The notes: generated by a model from the letters alone, not told the origin. A stretch of 64,000 nucleotides of DNA from Paenibacillus ferrarius (GCF_002027705.1 NZ_MBTG01000013.1:124001-188000), one strand, 5' to 3'; positions 17,962-26,431 are shown, counted from the first letter of the stretch. A program made the numbers and translations.

Positions 17962-17978
17962 TGTTAGATTAAGTAACA
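17962..17978. promoter_or_regulatory. GlnR/TnrA-type nitrogen-control box before amtB
   Basis: TGTTAGATTAAGTAACA is a 17-bp partial palindrome fitting the TGTNAN(7)TNACA pattern of the GlnR/TnrA consensus. It lies 17 bases before the amtB start and downstream of the predicted transcription start, a position expected for repression when nitrogen is plentiful. No second upstream box was found by eye. Confidence 0.55.
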
Positions 17979-17999
17979 TGTAATGAAACTCTTATTGTC

Positions 18000-18028
18000 A
18001 TTATATACAGGTTATTTGGGTTTGACAA
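18000..18028 (-). promoter_or_regulatory. Sigma-A promoter of the amtB operon
   Basis: TTGTCA (18023-18028) and TATAAT (18000-18005) are 17 bases apart on the minus strand. The -35 region also lies between the two arms of a perfect 10-bp inverted repeat, CAGGTTATTT (18008-18017) and AAATAACCTG (18062-18071), which could be an operator. Confidence 0.6.
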
Positions 18029-18167
18029 TAGGATTTTCGCTATAAAATAGAAAAAAACGAAAAATAACCTGACATGAATCAGGCATAATTCGTGTTTTAG
18101 CACATTGGATCCCCAAAATGACCCGAATTCAATAAAAAAGCAATGTCAGCTTTTCCAAGCATCACGT

Positions 18168-18197
18168 TTGACTGTACGGTTTGTAATCAGGTATCAT
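18168..18197 (+). promoter_or_regulatory. Promoter of the merR gene
   Basis: TTGACT (18168-18173) and TATCAT (18192-18197) with an 18-base spacer, about 50 bases before the MerR start. The slightly long spacer would suit autoregulation by a MerR protein, but I see no clear operator dyad. Confidence 0.4.
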
Positions 18198-18247
18198 TAC
18201 TATATGAAGGAAGTCGTACATACCATTGGAGTAGAGGTGAACTTATT

Positions 18248-18688
18248 ATGGGGAATGAGAAACTTTATAAAATCGGAGAACTTGCCAAACTTGCCGATGT
18301 CAGTCCTCGAACCATTGATTACTACACCAAGTTGGAGTTGATTGAGCCGGAGAAAAGATCTGATACAAACTATCGTCTTTACAGTGATGAAACCTTGAAT
18401 CGATTGAAACGTATTGAAACAATGAAGAACGAGAAATATACCTTAGAGGAAATCAAAGCGCACTTACAGCAATGGAGCAAAGTATCACCCGATGATACAG
18501 TGAGAGATAAGCTGACATCTCTCCAGCTTCATCTTGAACAGTTAATGAAGGAAGCCAAAGAGCTTGGGCCAATTATTAGCCAATTGAAGCCTAACCAAAT
18601 GAAAAAGCTGTACCGCATCTTAACGCAGCCCACCGCAGCTTGTATTGAAGCATTAATTGTTCTTCTAGGTAAAAATCCGTTCTCATAA
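18248..18688 (+). CDS. MerR-family transcriptional regulator
   Basis: A 146-aa DNA-binding protein. The winged helix-turn-helix occupies residues 7-75 (YKIGELAKLADVSPRTIDYY, NYRLYSDETLNRLKRI), followed by a dimerising coiled coil (residues about 85-125). No cysteine cluster for metal sensing is present in the C-terminus, so the effector is unclear. The ATG at 18248 follows TAGAGGTGA; the in-frame ATG at 18143 has no ribosome site. It is divergent from amtB and 20 bases ahead of yugP, which may be its target. Confidence 0.85.
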   Translation: MGNEKLYKIGELAKLADVSPRTIDYYTKLELIEPEKRSDTNYRLYSDETLNRLKRIETMKNEKYTLEEIKAHLQQWSKVSPDDTVRDKLTSLQLHLEQLMKEAKELGPIISQLKPNQMKKLYRILTQPTAACIEALIVLLGKNPFS

Positions 18689-18708
18689 CGAAATCGGAGG
18701 CGTGTCTT

Positions 18709-19401
18709 ATGTTCTATTTTCATCCAATGGATTTTCTCATCATTATCGCTTTCATCCTTTCCATGTGGGCCTCGTTCCGGGTTAGAGGAACGTTCAACAA
18801 ATGGTCCACAGTCCCTGTGTACTCGGGAATGACCGGTGCACAAGCAGCGCGGCGCATGCTCGACGCTAACGGACTCTACGATGTCCCTGTAGAGGCTGTG
18901 CCTGGCAGGCTGACAGACCACTACGATCCGTTGGCCAAAGTCGTTCGATTATCTGAACCTGTTTATTACGAAAGCTCAATATCAGCCATCTCCGTCGCCT
19001 GTCATGAGGTTGGGCATGCCATTCAGCACAAAGTGCATTACCCTATGCTCGTCGCAAGACACCGGATGTTTCCGGTTGTTAATTTCGCTTCCGGCGTCGC
19101 TCCTTTGCTTATCCTTGCCGGCTTCATTTTTCAGCAGATTCCATGGCTGCTTGGCCTAGGTATCATTTTCTTCGCAGCCGCCGTTGCTTTCCAATTAGTA
19201 ACATTGCCCGTGGAATTCAATGCGAGTTCAAGAGCTCGCGATTTGATGGTAGCCGAGGGCTTCATATCGAATGAAGAAGAGCGCGGCGTCGCCAAAGTGC
19301 TTAATGCAGCAGCACTTACGTATGTGGCTGCAGCACTGATCTCAGTCCTTGAGCTTCTGAAATATATCATGATATTCAGCGGACGCAACAATAACGATTA
19401 A
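18709..19401 (+). CDS. yugP: Membrane zinc metallopeptidase, YugP family
   Basis: A 230-aa membrane protein with a hydrophobic N-terminus (FLIIIAFILSMWASF), two central spans and one C-terminal span. The zinc site is VACHEVGHAIQ (HExxH form HEVGH) at residues about 102-112, with NASSRARDLM as the conserved downstream segment bearing a third ligand region. Family members are predicted membrane proteases of unknown substrate. The start follows CGGAGGCGTG. It is probably co-transcribed with merR and ends at a strong hairpin. Confidence 0.88.
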   Translation: MFYFHPMDFLIIIAFILSMWASFRVRGTFNKWSTVPVYSGMTGAQAARRMLDANGLYDVPVEAVPGRLTDHYDPLAKVVRLSEPVYYESSISAISVACHEVGHAIQHKVHYPMLVARHRMFPVVNFASGVAPLLILAGFIFQQIPWLLGLGIIFFAAAVAFQLVTLPVEFNASSRARDLMVAEGFISNEEERGVAKVLNAAALTYVAAALISVLELLKYIMIFSGRNNND

Positions 19402-19409
19402 ACCAAACA

Positions 19410-19458
19410 AAAAGATCTCCAAGTGATGTGCGATCGCACTCACGAGGAGATCTTTTTT
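19410..19458. terminator. Bidirectional terminator between yugP and the LysR gene
   Basis: AAAAAGATCTCC and GGAGATCTTTTTT pair, with an inner GTGATGTGCGATCGCACTCAC region that can pair further. T-runs lie on both outer sides, suiting both convergent genes. Confidence 0.85.
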
Positions 19459-19473
19459 GGGATTAACACGGGT

Positions 19474-20358
19474 TTATTGAAAATACTCATGAAGAAACCG
19501 TCTGAACACTTCTGCCACAAGTGGAAGCTTCTCGCCTTTCCGACAAATCAAACCAACCGTCCGAGTCACCTGAGGATCCGTTACCCGAATCTTGGTCGGC
19601 TGCATTTGACCCCCTTCCATCAGAGCCATGGAAGGAAGCAAGCTAACGCCCATTCCTGCGGCTACAAGTCCGCGAATCGTATCCGTTTCCTCGCCCTCGA
19701 ATTCAATTTTCGGAACGAAGCCTGCTTTAAGACAAGCCTCCATCACGATCGTACGCAGCGTATACTCTTCACTGAACATGACAAAGGACTCATGCTTCAG
19801 CTGCTCTAACCGGATCGACGTATACTCAGCCAAAATATGATTAGCCGGAATAATTGCATATAATTCTTCCGTAAGCAGAATTTCACCGGTAACATGCTCA
19901 TGAGACTCCGGAAATGGCGAGATAAAGGCTAGATCAATCTCTCCCCGCGTAACATCGCGTATTAAGGAAGCGTACGTTCCTTGACGCAATCTAAACTTTA
20001 CATTTGGATGATCCTTTTTAAAGGACGCAATAACAGCAGGTAGTAAATTGATCACCAAACTGTGCGGAAATCCAATGCGTATTTCCCCGGCTTCAGGGTC
20101 CAGAAACTCATGCATCTCTCCCACCGCTCGTTCAAGATCAGTCAAGATCCCTTCGATTCGGCTTAAAAACAGATGCCCCACTGAAGTCAGCTGCAAATTG
20201 CGGCCTTTTTGAACAAATAAATTCACACCAAGCTCTTCTTCCAATAAATGAATCTGACGGCTAACAGCGGACTGTGCAACATGCATTTCTTCAGCCGCTT
20301 GGGTCACGTGCTGCTTTCTTGCTACTTTAACGAAGTATTGCAATTGTCTTAATTCCAC
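19474..20358 (-). CDS. LysR-family regulator, GltC-like
   Basis: A 294-aa regulator. MELRQLQYFVKVARKQHVTQ and AQSAVSRQIHLLEEELGV form the N-terminal helix-turn-helix; DPEAGEIRIGFPHSLVINLL, LRQGTYASLIRDV and GLVAAGMGVSLLPSMAL are close to my memory of Bacillus GltC, which activates glutamate synthase. gltAB is not in the window, so the target may be elsewhere or may be the divergent tpx. The start is GTG, after GGGGGATTC. Identity to GltC is a judgement by eye. Confidence 0.82.
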   Translation of the reverse strand: MELRQLQYFVKVARKQHVTQAAEEMHVAQSAVSRQIHLLEEELGVNLFVQKGRNLQLTSVGHLFLSRIEGILTDLERAVGEMHEFLDPEAGEIRIGFPHSLVINLLPAVIASFKKDHPNVKFRLRQGTYASLIRDVTRGEIDLAFISPFPESHEHVTGEILLTEELYAIIPANHILAEYTSIRLEQLKHESFVMFSEEYTLRTIVMEACLKAGFVPKIEFEGEETDTIRGLVAAGMGVSLLPSMALMEGGQMQPTKIRVTDPQVTRTVGLICRKGEKLPLVAEVFRRFLHEYFQ

Positions 20359-20458
20359 CTGTTTGAATCCCCCGAGTTTTCTTACATTATGAATGAATTT
20401 GCAATCATGGAGCTGAATCCTGCTTTATGCTTCTAAATTATAGCCTCACACCAGCGAT

Positions 20459-20488
20459 TGGACAACCTAAGTTCAAAAAGCTTATAAT
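20459..20488 (+). promoter_or_regulatory. Promoter of tpx
   Basis: TGGACA (20459-20464) and TATAAT (20483-20488), spacer 18 bases, about 47 bases before the tpx ATG. No PerR-type palindrome was recognised. Confidence 0.5.
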
Positions 20489-20534
20489 AGATAGGTTGTT
20501 AATTAGCATGGAAAATAAAGGAGGAACTGTTCAA

Positions 20535-21053
20535 ATGGCTCAAGAACGTACTGGTGTTGCTACCCTTAAAAGCAATCCGATTACTTTGGTAGGACCCGAA
20601 ATTAAAGTTGGTGACAAAGCACCAAACTTCACAGTGAACAAAGATTTGATGACGCAAGTTTCCCTTGCAGACTATGCTGGTAAAGTAAAATTGATCAGCG
20701 TTGTCCCTTCCTTGGATACAGGCGTATGCGATGCGCAAACGCGTCGTTTCAACGAAGAAGCAGCTGGCCTTGGCGACAACGTAGCTGTTCTAACAATCAG
20801 TGTAGACCTTCCTTTTGCACAATCCCGCTGGTGCGGTGCTGCCGGTATCGATAAAGTCGTGACTTTGTCCGACTACAAAACAAAATCCTTTGGCGAAGCT
20901 TATGGCGTATTGATCAAAGAGCTTCAATTGGATATGCGCTCCATTTTCGTTATCGACGCTAATGACACTGTTCAATACGTTGAATACCTTGGCGAAATGA
21001 CAGCTCACCCTAACTATGAAGCGGCTGTAGAAGCTGTTAAAAAATTAGTTTAA
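20535..21053 (+). CDS. tpx: Thiol peroxidase, atypical 2-Cys peroxiredoxin
   Basis: A 172-aa cytoplasmic peroxidase that reduces hydroperoxides with thioredoxin. The peroxidatic cysteine is in PSLDTGVCDAQTRRF and the resolving cysteine in SRWCGAAGI, as in the Tpx family; DKAPNFTV and MTAHPNYEAAV are also typical. The ATG at 20535 follows AAAGGAGGAAC; a longer in-frame ORF starting at 20427 runs through the promoter and is not used. It stands alone between LysR and a terminator. Confidence 0.93.
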   Translation: MAQERTGVATLKSNPITLVGPEIKVGDKAPNFTVNKDLMTQVSLADYAGKVKLISVVPSLDTGVCDAQTRRFNEEAAGLGDNVAVLTISVDLPFAQSRWCGAAGIDKVVTLSDYKTKSFGEAYGVLIKELQLDMRSIFVIDANDTVQYVEYLGEMTAHPNYEAAVEAVKKLV

Positions 21054-21064
21054 TAGACACAAAT

Positions 21065-21100
21065 AAAACAGCAAGGAGGCCTAGCTTCCCTGCTGTTTTT
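21065..21100. terminator. Terminator between tpx and the DUF1499-like gene
   Basis: AAAACAGCA and TGCTGTTTT pair around a GGAGGCCTAGCTTCC-like inner arm, followed by T5 on the plus strand and A-rich sequence on the other side. Confidence 0.8.
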
Positions 21101-21101
21101 G

Positions 21102-21491
21102 TTATCCTTCAATCTTATATGAGGCAAGCTTACGATCTAATTGTTTGTAAATATCTATAATGGTGCGGTAATTGGAGCCCAGGTCACCCATAGACCCTCG
21201 GGAAGCCGAATAAATATCTACCGCTGTTTTTACCGGGTTAATTCCAAATAACGTTAAGGTAACATCTTGTGTTCGCCCCGTCATCGTCTTGCGTTCTGCT
21301 AGAATTTCACCAACATTTTGAACTTCGTGAAGAAGCTTGTAACCCGGTGTTTTCTTCAAAACAGCCGTTACTTCTTCCCAAACCTGATCTTTTGGAAGCT
21401 TATAATATCTTGTTTTAAGCAAAGGATCTTTGGCTTTATCTCCGGTCGTTTCATGACTGCGAAGTAATCCTATTAAAGTTCTCTTAAGCAA
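21102..21491 (-). CDS. DUF1499-like protein
   Basis: A 129-aa soluble protein. The region PKDQVWEEVTAVLKKTPGYK through VDIYSASRGSMGDLGSNYRT resembles DUF1499, where a final SxSRxGxxDLGxN motif is conserved. No signal peptide or catalytic motif is evident. Function of the family is unknown. It is followed by the tpx terminator and preceded by 130 bases without other features. Confidence 0.65.
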   Translation of the reverse strand: MLKRTLIGLLRSHETTGDKAKDPLLKTRYYKLPKDQVWEEVTAVLKKTPGYKLLHEVQNVGEILAERKTMTGRTQDVTLTLFGINPVKTAVDIYSASRGSMGDLGSNYRTIIDIYKQLDRKLASYKIEG

Positions 21492-21618
21492 AAGCCTTTT
21501 CCCCCTTCAATGAAGTGCATCTAGACCGCATGCCATTTCTACACTGCTCTCTATCTTACCATTGTTTAGGCCTAAGAAAAAGAGGGAAAATGAAATCAGG
21601 GGGATTCACGCTATTTAA

Positions 21619-22965
21619 TTACCCAAATATAGTGGTATACAACAAGTAAGCATTCAATCCTGCAATGATGACGGCCACGATCCAACTTAAAATAACCATC
21701 CATTTTGGCGTTACGAGCACACCCATTTTTTTACGGTCAGAAGTAAACTTAACTAATGGAATAACTGCAAAAGATAATTGCAAAGATAAAATAACTTGAC
21801 TGAGAATAAGTAAATCGGTCGCACCTCTCTCACCGTAGATCCCAATCACGATGACAGCTGGCACAATGGCGATCATTCTCGTAATTAAGCGGCGCAGCCA
21901 TGGCGATAACCGGATATTCAGAAAGCCTTCCATGACAATTTGCCCAGCTAACGTCCCTGTTAATGTAGAATTTTGCCCCGAAGCCAAGAGAGCCACTGCA
22001 AAGAGAATACTGGCCGCTCCTGTTCCTAGCATAGGCCCAAGAAGATGGTATGCATCTTGAATTTCGGCAACTTCTTTGCCTGCGGAATGGAAAGCTGCCG
22101 CGGACAAGATCAGAATCGCCGCATTAACGAACAAGGCCAGCATCAAGGCAACCGTTGTATCAATTGTCGAAAATTTAATAGCTTCTCGTTTTCCTTCAAT
22201 CGTTGGTTCAATTTTACGAGTTTGCACAATCGAAGAATGCAAATACAAATTATGAGGCATAACGGTTGCCCCTAGTATACCCAAAGCAATATATAACATA
22301 GCCGGGTTGGAAATAATCTCTGTTCTTGGAATAAAGCCAGCAGCTACAGCTGCAAAGTCAGGTCTAGAAAAAATGAGTTCCATAACAAAACAAATAACGA
22401 TAAGTGCCATCAAACTAATAACCATCGCTTCAATATAGCGAAAACCTTTTTTCTGCAGAAGAAGTACCAGCAATACATCGATCGATGTAAGTATAACGCC
22501 GTATATAAGCGGCATCCCAAATAATAGATTCAAAGCAATCGCGGCACCAATCACTTCCGCCAAATCACAAGCTGCGATCGCAAGCTCGCATAATATCCAC
22601 AGAGCGAATGAGACCGGCTTACTATAATGATCACGACAAGCTTGCGCTAAATCCCGTCCTGTGACAATACCAAGACGCCCAGACAAGGCTTGCAGGAGAA
22701 TAGCCATTAAGTTGGAAATTAAGATGACAGACAAAAGTGTATACCCGAATTGAGAACCGCCTGCCAAATCTGTTGCCCAGTTGCCCGGGTCCATATAACC
22801 TACTGCTACGAGATACCCAGGACCCACAAAGGCCAGTAATTTACGGAAAAATCCTGCTTTCTTAGGGACATTCATACTGTGATGAACTTCAGGCAGACTT
22901 GGCATAGAAGACTTACTCTTCCATCCATTCGGCTCATGCTCTGGTTTTTTATAGGCTGCTTCCAT
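21619..22965 (-). CDS. mntH: Nramp-family divalent metal (Mn2+) transporter
   Basis: A 448-aa proton-coupled importer with eleven predicted spans. The metal site residues are visible in [11 protein letters not shown] (helix 1, DPGN) and [13 protein letters not shown] (helix 6, MPHN), both intact. A cytoplasmic 35-residue N-terminal tail is longer than in E. coli MntH. The ATG follows AAGGAAGA. A candidate MntR box overlaps its transcription start, consistent with manganese control. It stands alone. Confidence 0.93.
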   Translation of the reverse strand: MEAAYKKPEHEPNGWKSKSSMPSLPEVHHSMNVPKKAGFFRKLLAFVGPGYLVAVGYMDPGNWATDLAGGSQFGYTLLSVILISNLMAILLQALSGRLGIVTGRDLAQACRDHYSKPVSFALWILCELAIAACDLAEVIGAAIALNLLFGMPLIYGVILTSIDVLLVLLLQKKGFRYIEAMVISLMALIVICFVMELIFSRPDFAAVAAGFIPRTEIISNPAMLYIALGILGATVMPHNLYLHSSIVQTRKIEPTIEGKREAIKFSTIDTTVALMLALFVNAAILILSAAAFHSAGKEVAEIQDAYHLLGPMLGTGAASILFAVALLASGQNSTLTGTLAGQIVMEGFLNIRLSPWLRRLITRMIAIVPAVIVIGIYGERGATDLLILSQVILSLQLSFAVIPLVKFTSDRKKMGVLVTPKWMVILSWIVAVIIAGLNAYLLYTTIFG

Positions 22966-23000
22966 GTTTATCTTCCTTCTTTCTCTAGACCAATAATGTT

Positions 23001-23031
23001 GTACTAAGGAAACTTATTAATATGGATTATA
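23001..23031 (-). promoter_or_regulatory. mntH promoter with MntR-like operator
   Basis: A TATAAT box (23026-23031, minus strand) lies about 60 bases before mntH. Just downstream, at 23001-23015, the plus strand reads ACTAAGGAAACT, which shares most positions with the CTTAAGGAAAC core of known MntR boxes. The location over the start site suits repression. The match is partial. Confidence 0.4.
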
Positions 23032-23124
23032 CTACATAAATTTATTATATGCTATAGGTAAACAGTTATGTGCGAATGAAATAGTTTTTACCATGGGAAA
23101 AATTAATTGAGGAGCTGCCTACAA

Positions 23125-23619
23125 ATGCTGATACGCCCCGTTATTACCGACCTTGAAGTTATTAAGGCCTATGAGATAGAAAGAACTGTCTTTACCCAAG
23201 AGTCCGCTGCCAGCCTGGAAGCTTTTCAAATGAGGAAGACCATTTTCGGTCCCTATTTTCTTGTGGCTGAAACCGAGTCAACTTCACAAATCGTTGGAGT
23301 AACCAACGGAATAAAGCTAAGCCACATGGATTTATCGGATGAAAGTATTAAACAAGCGAGTGAATATGAAGTCGACGGATCCTATTTTTGCATCCTCACG
23401 ATTGCTGTTCACCCCTCTCACCAAAGGCAAGGAATTGCTTCCGCACTGCTCAAACGCATTATTCAAATAGCTCAAGAAGATCAATTGAAAGGTATCGTTC
23501 TCATGTGCGAAGAACATCTGATCTCTTTCTACGAGAAGCATGGATTTCGTTACATCATGCCTTCGAACTCTTCACATGGAGGCATTCAGTGGCATGAAAT
23601 GAATTTCATTTGGAAATAA
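23125..23619 (+). CDS. GNAT-family N-acetyltransferase
   Basis: A 164-aa acetyl-CoA-dependent acyltransferase. The acetyl-CoA binding loop is HPSHQRQGIASALLKRII (motif A, Q/R-x-x-G-x-A), preceded by the beta strand CILTIAVHP, and followed by LMCEEHLISFYEKHGFRY (motif B). Shape and the YIMPSNSSHGG tail recall arylalkylamine-type GNATs. The ATG at 23125 follows GAGGAG; the in-frame TTG at 23107 overlaps that site. The substrate is not known. Confidence 0.85.
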   Translation: MLIRPVITDLEVIKAYEIERTVFTQESAASLEAFQMRKTIFGPYFLVAETESTSQIVGVTNGIKLSHMDLSDESIKQASEYEVDGSYFCILTIAVHPSHQRQGIASALLKRIIQIAQEDQLKGIVLMCEEHLISFYEKHGFRYIMPSNSSHGGIQWHEMNFIWK

Positions 23620-23676
23620 ATTGTTCCGCCAAAGAAGGATTTTTCTGTCTTTCTGCGAATATAGTATATGAACAAT

Positions 23677-23703
23677 CTTTGTATATTTAATAAACAAACA
23701 AAG
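23677..23703. promoter_or_regulatory. Inverted repeat upstream of xylB, possible XylR-type operator
   Basis: CTTTGT (23677-23682) and ACAAAG (23698-23703) flank an AT-rich centre, 43 bases before xylB. Operators of the ROK repressor XylR are AT-rich with TTTGTT/AACAAA arms, so this is a reasonable candidate, but the match is only partial and no xylR is present. Confidence 0.3.
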
Positions 23704-23746
23704 ATATTAAGGATATCCATACTTAACTAACAAAGGGTGAATCTTC

Positions 23747-25276
23747 ATGTCGTATTTTATGGGCTTGGATTTAGGAACTTCCGCAATCAAATGCATTCTC
23801 GTGGATGCCGACGGTCATGTCATCGGCAGTCATAGCGTTGAATATCCGCTTCAACAGCCATTCCCCGGCTGGGCGGAGCAGCACCCGGAAGATTGGTGGA
23901 ACGCCACCGTAGAAGGAATTCGCGCGTTATTAGCGAAGACGAACACCGCCGGCGAGGCGATCTCCGGCATTGGCTTCTCCGGCCAGATGCATGGGTCGGT
24001 CTTCTTAGATGAAGCGCAGCAGGTTATCCGTCCTGCGCTGCTCTGGTGCGACCAGCGCACAGCAGAGCAGTGCGCATACATCGAATCGACCGTCGGCGAA
24101 GCCGAGCTTGGTCGATTGACAGGCAATCGGGCGCTGACAGGCTTCACAGCGCCCAAGGTCATTTGGCTCCGGCAGCACGAGCCGGAGCACTACGCGCGTG
24201 TTCGGCATCTGCTGCTGCCGAAGGACTACGTCAGGCTGCGCCTGACGGGTGCGTTCGGCATGGATGTCGCCGACGCCAGCGGCACCCTGCTGCTCGACGT
24301 GGCTGAGCGCAGCTGGTCACAGACCGTCGCTGAGCGGCTGGACATCCCGCTCGCGTGGCTGCCGCCGCTCTTCGAGTCCGGCGACATTGCCGGGCACCTG
24401 CTGCCGGAAGCCGCCAGCTTGACCGGCCTTGCCGCCGGCACGCCCATAGTTGCCGGTGGCGGCGACCAAGCTTGCGGCGCCGTAGGCGTTGGCGTCGTGC
24501 GCCAAGGCATCGCCTCCGTGGCGCTCGGCACGTCCGGTGTCGTCTTCGTACATGACGACACCTACCAAGTGGATGAAGCGTACCGGCTTCATTCCTTCTG
24601 TCACGGCGTGCCAGGCAAATGGCACCGCATGGGGGTAATGCTGGCAGCCGGCGGCTCGTTCCAGTGGTGGCGCAACCACTTTGCGCACGAAGAGCTGGAG
24701 CGTGCGCAGCAGGAAGGCAAGGACGTCTATGAAATCTTGACGTCTGAGGCAGCCACTGCTCCCCTGGGAAGTGAAGGATTGTTGTTCCTTCCCTATTTAT
24801 CCGGGGAGCGCACACCACATCCGGATCCGAAGGCCCGCGGCGCCTTCATTGGCCTTAACCTGCGCCACGGAAAAGCACATCTCACCCGCGCCGTTCTCGA
24901 GGGCATCACTTTCGGTCTCCGTGATTCGATGCAATTAGTCCGCGAATCCGGGATTGAAGTGACGGAGCTGCGCGTGAGCGGCGGCGGCGCAAGAAGCCCT
25001 TTCTGGCGTCAGATGATCGCCGACATCTTCGGCATCCCTGTCGTTACGGTTAACTCGACAGACGGACCGGCCTACGGCGCTGCTATCATGGCCGCTTCCG
25101 GTGTGCTGGGCATTGACATTACCACCCTATGCGACAAATGGATTCGCGTTACCGATCGTGTAGAACCAAATCAGGAAAATCAGCAGCAATACGATACTTA
25201 TTACCAAATTTATCGTGGATTATATGGCACACTTCAGCATACTTTCCACCAGTTAAGCGAATTGGCTGGACATTAG
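23747..25276 (+). CDS. xylB: Xylulokinase
   Basis: A 509-aa FGGY-family sugar kinase that phosphorylates D-xylulose. MGLDLGTSAIKCILVDADG is the N-terminal phosphate-binding strand, GIGFSGQMHGSVFLDE holds the substrate-contact QMHG motif of xylulokinases, with ALLWCDQRT following, and LRVSGGGARSPFWRQMIADI plus GPAYGAAIMAASG are the FGGY C-terminal signatures. The start follows AAAGGGTGA. Codons in about 23870-24720 are far richer in G and C than in the flanks or in the gene's own 3' end. xylA and xylR are not adjacent. Confidence 0.93.
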   Translation: MSYFMGLDLGTSAIKCILVDADGHVIGSHSVEYPLQQPFPGWAEQHPEDWWNATVEGIRALLAKTNTAGEAISGIGFSGQMHGSVFLDEAQQVIRPALLWCDQRTAEQCAYIESTVGEAELGRLTGNRALTGFTAPKVIWLRQHEPEHYARVRHLLLPKDYVRLRLTGAFGMDVADASGTLLLDVAERSWSQTVAERLDIPLAWLPPLFESGDIAGHLLPEAASLTGLAAGTPIVAGGGDQACGAVGVGVVRQGIASVALGTSGVVFVHDDTYQVDEAYRLHSFCHGVPGKWHRMGVMLAAGGSFQWWRNHFAHEELERAQQEGKDVYEILTSEAATAPLGSEGLLFLPYLSGERTPHPDPKARGAFIGLNLRHGKAHLTRAVLEGITFGLRDSMQLVRESGIEVTELRVSGGGARSPFWRQMIADIFGIPVVTVNSTDGPAYGAAIMAASGVLGIDITTLCDKWIRVTDRVEPNQENQQQYDTYYQIYRGLYGTLQHTFHQLSELAGH

Positions 25277-25415
25277 TTTGCCATGAAGACTACGCCTTCA
25301 TAACCAGTGGTAAGCCACAGCGCTTTTACTGATTCATCCCTAAGAGCTGGGATCAACCACGCAAGCGCATAGACATTTGGCCAACTAAGGAAAATTATAT
25401 AAAAATTCTCGCCAA

Positions 25416-25595
25416 GGGAACTAGAGTACGCTATTTGACTCAAAATCCAATATTTGCAGCCGAAAGGGAACTATGTTCCCTTATTCCACCACTCTCAGGT
25501 GAATTTTCGGTAAATTAGACAAAATAGCGGATCCTAGTTCCGTCTAACTACCCAAACGACTGTTTGGGTGACGAATAAGGGAACATAGTTCCCTT
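25416..25595. repeat. Nested palindromic intergenic element
   Basis: Two pairs of inverted arms are interleaved. A 22-base segment at 25464-25485 (core AAGGGAACTATGTTCCCTT, itself nearly palindromic) recurs as an exact reverse complement at 25574-25595. Outer arms GGAACTAG...GCTATTT (25417-25436) and AAATAGC...CTAGTTCC (25522-25541) also pair imperfectly. The unit has no ORF. It looks like a REP- or MITE-like repeat of the kind scattered in Paenibacillus intergenic regions; that it is multicopy is inference. Confidence 0.65.
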
Positions 25596-25640
25596 GCATC
25601 AAAATCTTGCATTCAGATTGATTTAATCCAGTCAATTTGT

Positions 25641-26292
25641 TGAAGCAACTTGAGTCGCTTGAGCTACTCGAAGTCGCTTGAGCTACTCGGAATCACTTTG
25701 GCTACTTGAGTCACTCTAGCTACCTCGGAGTCACATTGGCTACTTGGAGTCACTCTAGCTACTCAGAGTCACATTGGCTGCTTGGAGTCACTTGAACTAC
25801 TCGGAGTCACTTTGGCTACTTGGAGTCACTTGAGCTACTCGGAGTCACATTGGCTACTTGGAGTCGCTTGTGTTACTCGAAGTCGCTTGAGCAACTTGAA
25901 TCGCTTGAGCTGCTCGGAGTCACTTTGGCTACTCGGAGTCGCTTGAGCTACTCGAAGTCACTTGAGCTTCTTGGAGCCTCTTTGGCTACTCGAAGTCGCT
26001 TTGGCTACTTAAAGTCACCTTATCTACTGGTGTCCCTTTAGCTACTTGGAGTCACTTGAGCTACTCCGAGTCACTTTAGCTACTCGGAGTCACATTGGCT
26101 AATCGGAGTCACTTTAGCTATTGGAGTCACTATAGCTATTGGAGTCACTTTAGCTACTGGAGTCACTTGAACTAGTTGGAGCCGCTTTGGCTACTTGGAG
26201 TCGCTTGTGTCACTCGAAGTCACTTAAGCTACTTAGAGTCACTTTAACTGCTCGAAGTCGCTTCTGTTACTCAAGCTCAATTGGAGTCACAA
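25641..26292. repeat. Array of about 34 degenerate 19-bp tandem repeats
   Basis: The typical unit is GCTACTCGGAGTCACTTGA, with frequent changes at the CTCGG/CTTGG and CACTTGA/CACATTG positions; some units are 18 bases. I counted about 34 cores of the form GGAGTCRCT in 650 bases. There are no unique spacers, so this is not CRISPR. A 19-base period cannot keep a reading frame, so it is not a repeat protein. No gene lies between 25277 and 26431. Confidence 0.85.
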
Positions 26293-26357
26293 CTAATCAG
26301 CCACATCCCCCTCCCGCCAACAAAATTAAGCATGTGGCAAGCTCCCCCCCATAACAC

Positions 26358-26393
26358 CAAAAAAAACCTTGAATCCATTAAACGGATTCAAGG
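26358..26393 (-). terminator. Intrinsic terminator downstream of the 6S RNA gene
   Basis: On the minus strand CCTTGAATCC and GGATTCAAGG pair around GTTTAAT and run into eight or more U. It lies 40 bases past the predicted mature 3' end of the RNA, so it probably ends the precursor. Confidence 0.8.
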
Positions 26394-26431
26394 CTTTATT
26401 AATTACACTCATAAGCACAAAAATAGGCACA

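Noticed and set aside
18143..18247. Longer MerR N-terminus from ATG 18143
   Set aside because: The extra 35 residues overlap the promoter, and no MerR protein carries such an extension; ATG 18248 has a ribosome site.
24226..24818. Long antisense ORFs within xylB, up to 195 aa
   Set aside because: They arise from the GC-rich composition of xylB, which depletes stop codons on the other strand. They lack ribosome sites and recognisable motifs.
25820..26041. 73-aa ORF with MESLELLGVTLATWSRL repeats
   Set aside because: It is a read-through of the 19-bp tandem array. The period is not a multiple of three and there is no ribosome site.
25641..26292. CRISPR array
   Set aside because: The units are 19 bp, degenerate and directly adjacent, with no unique spacers and no cas genes.
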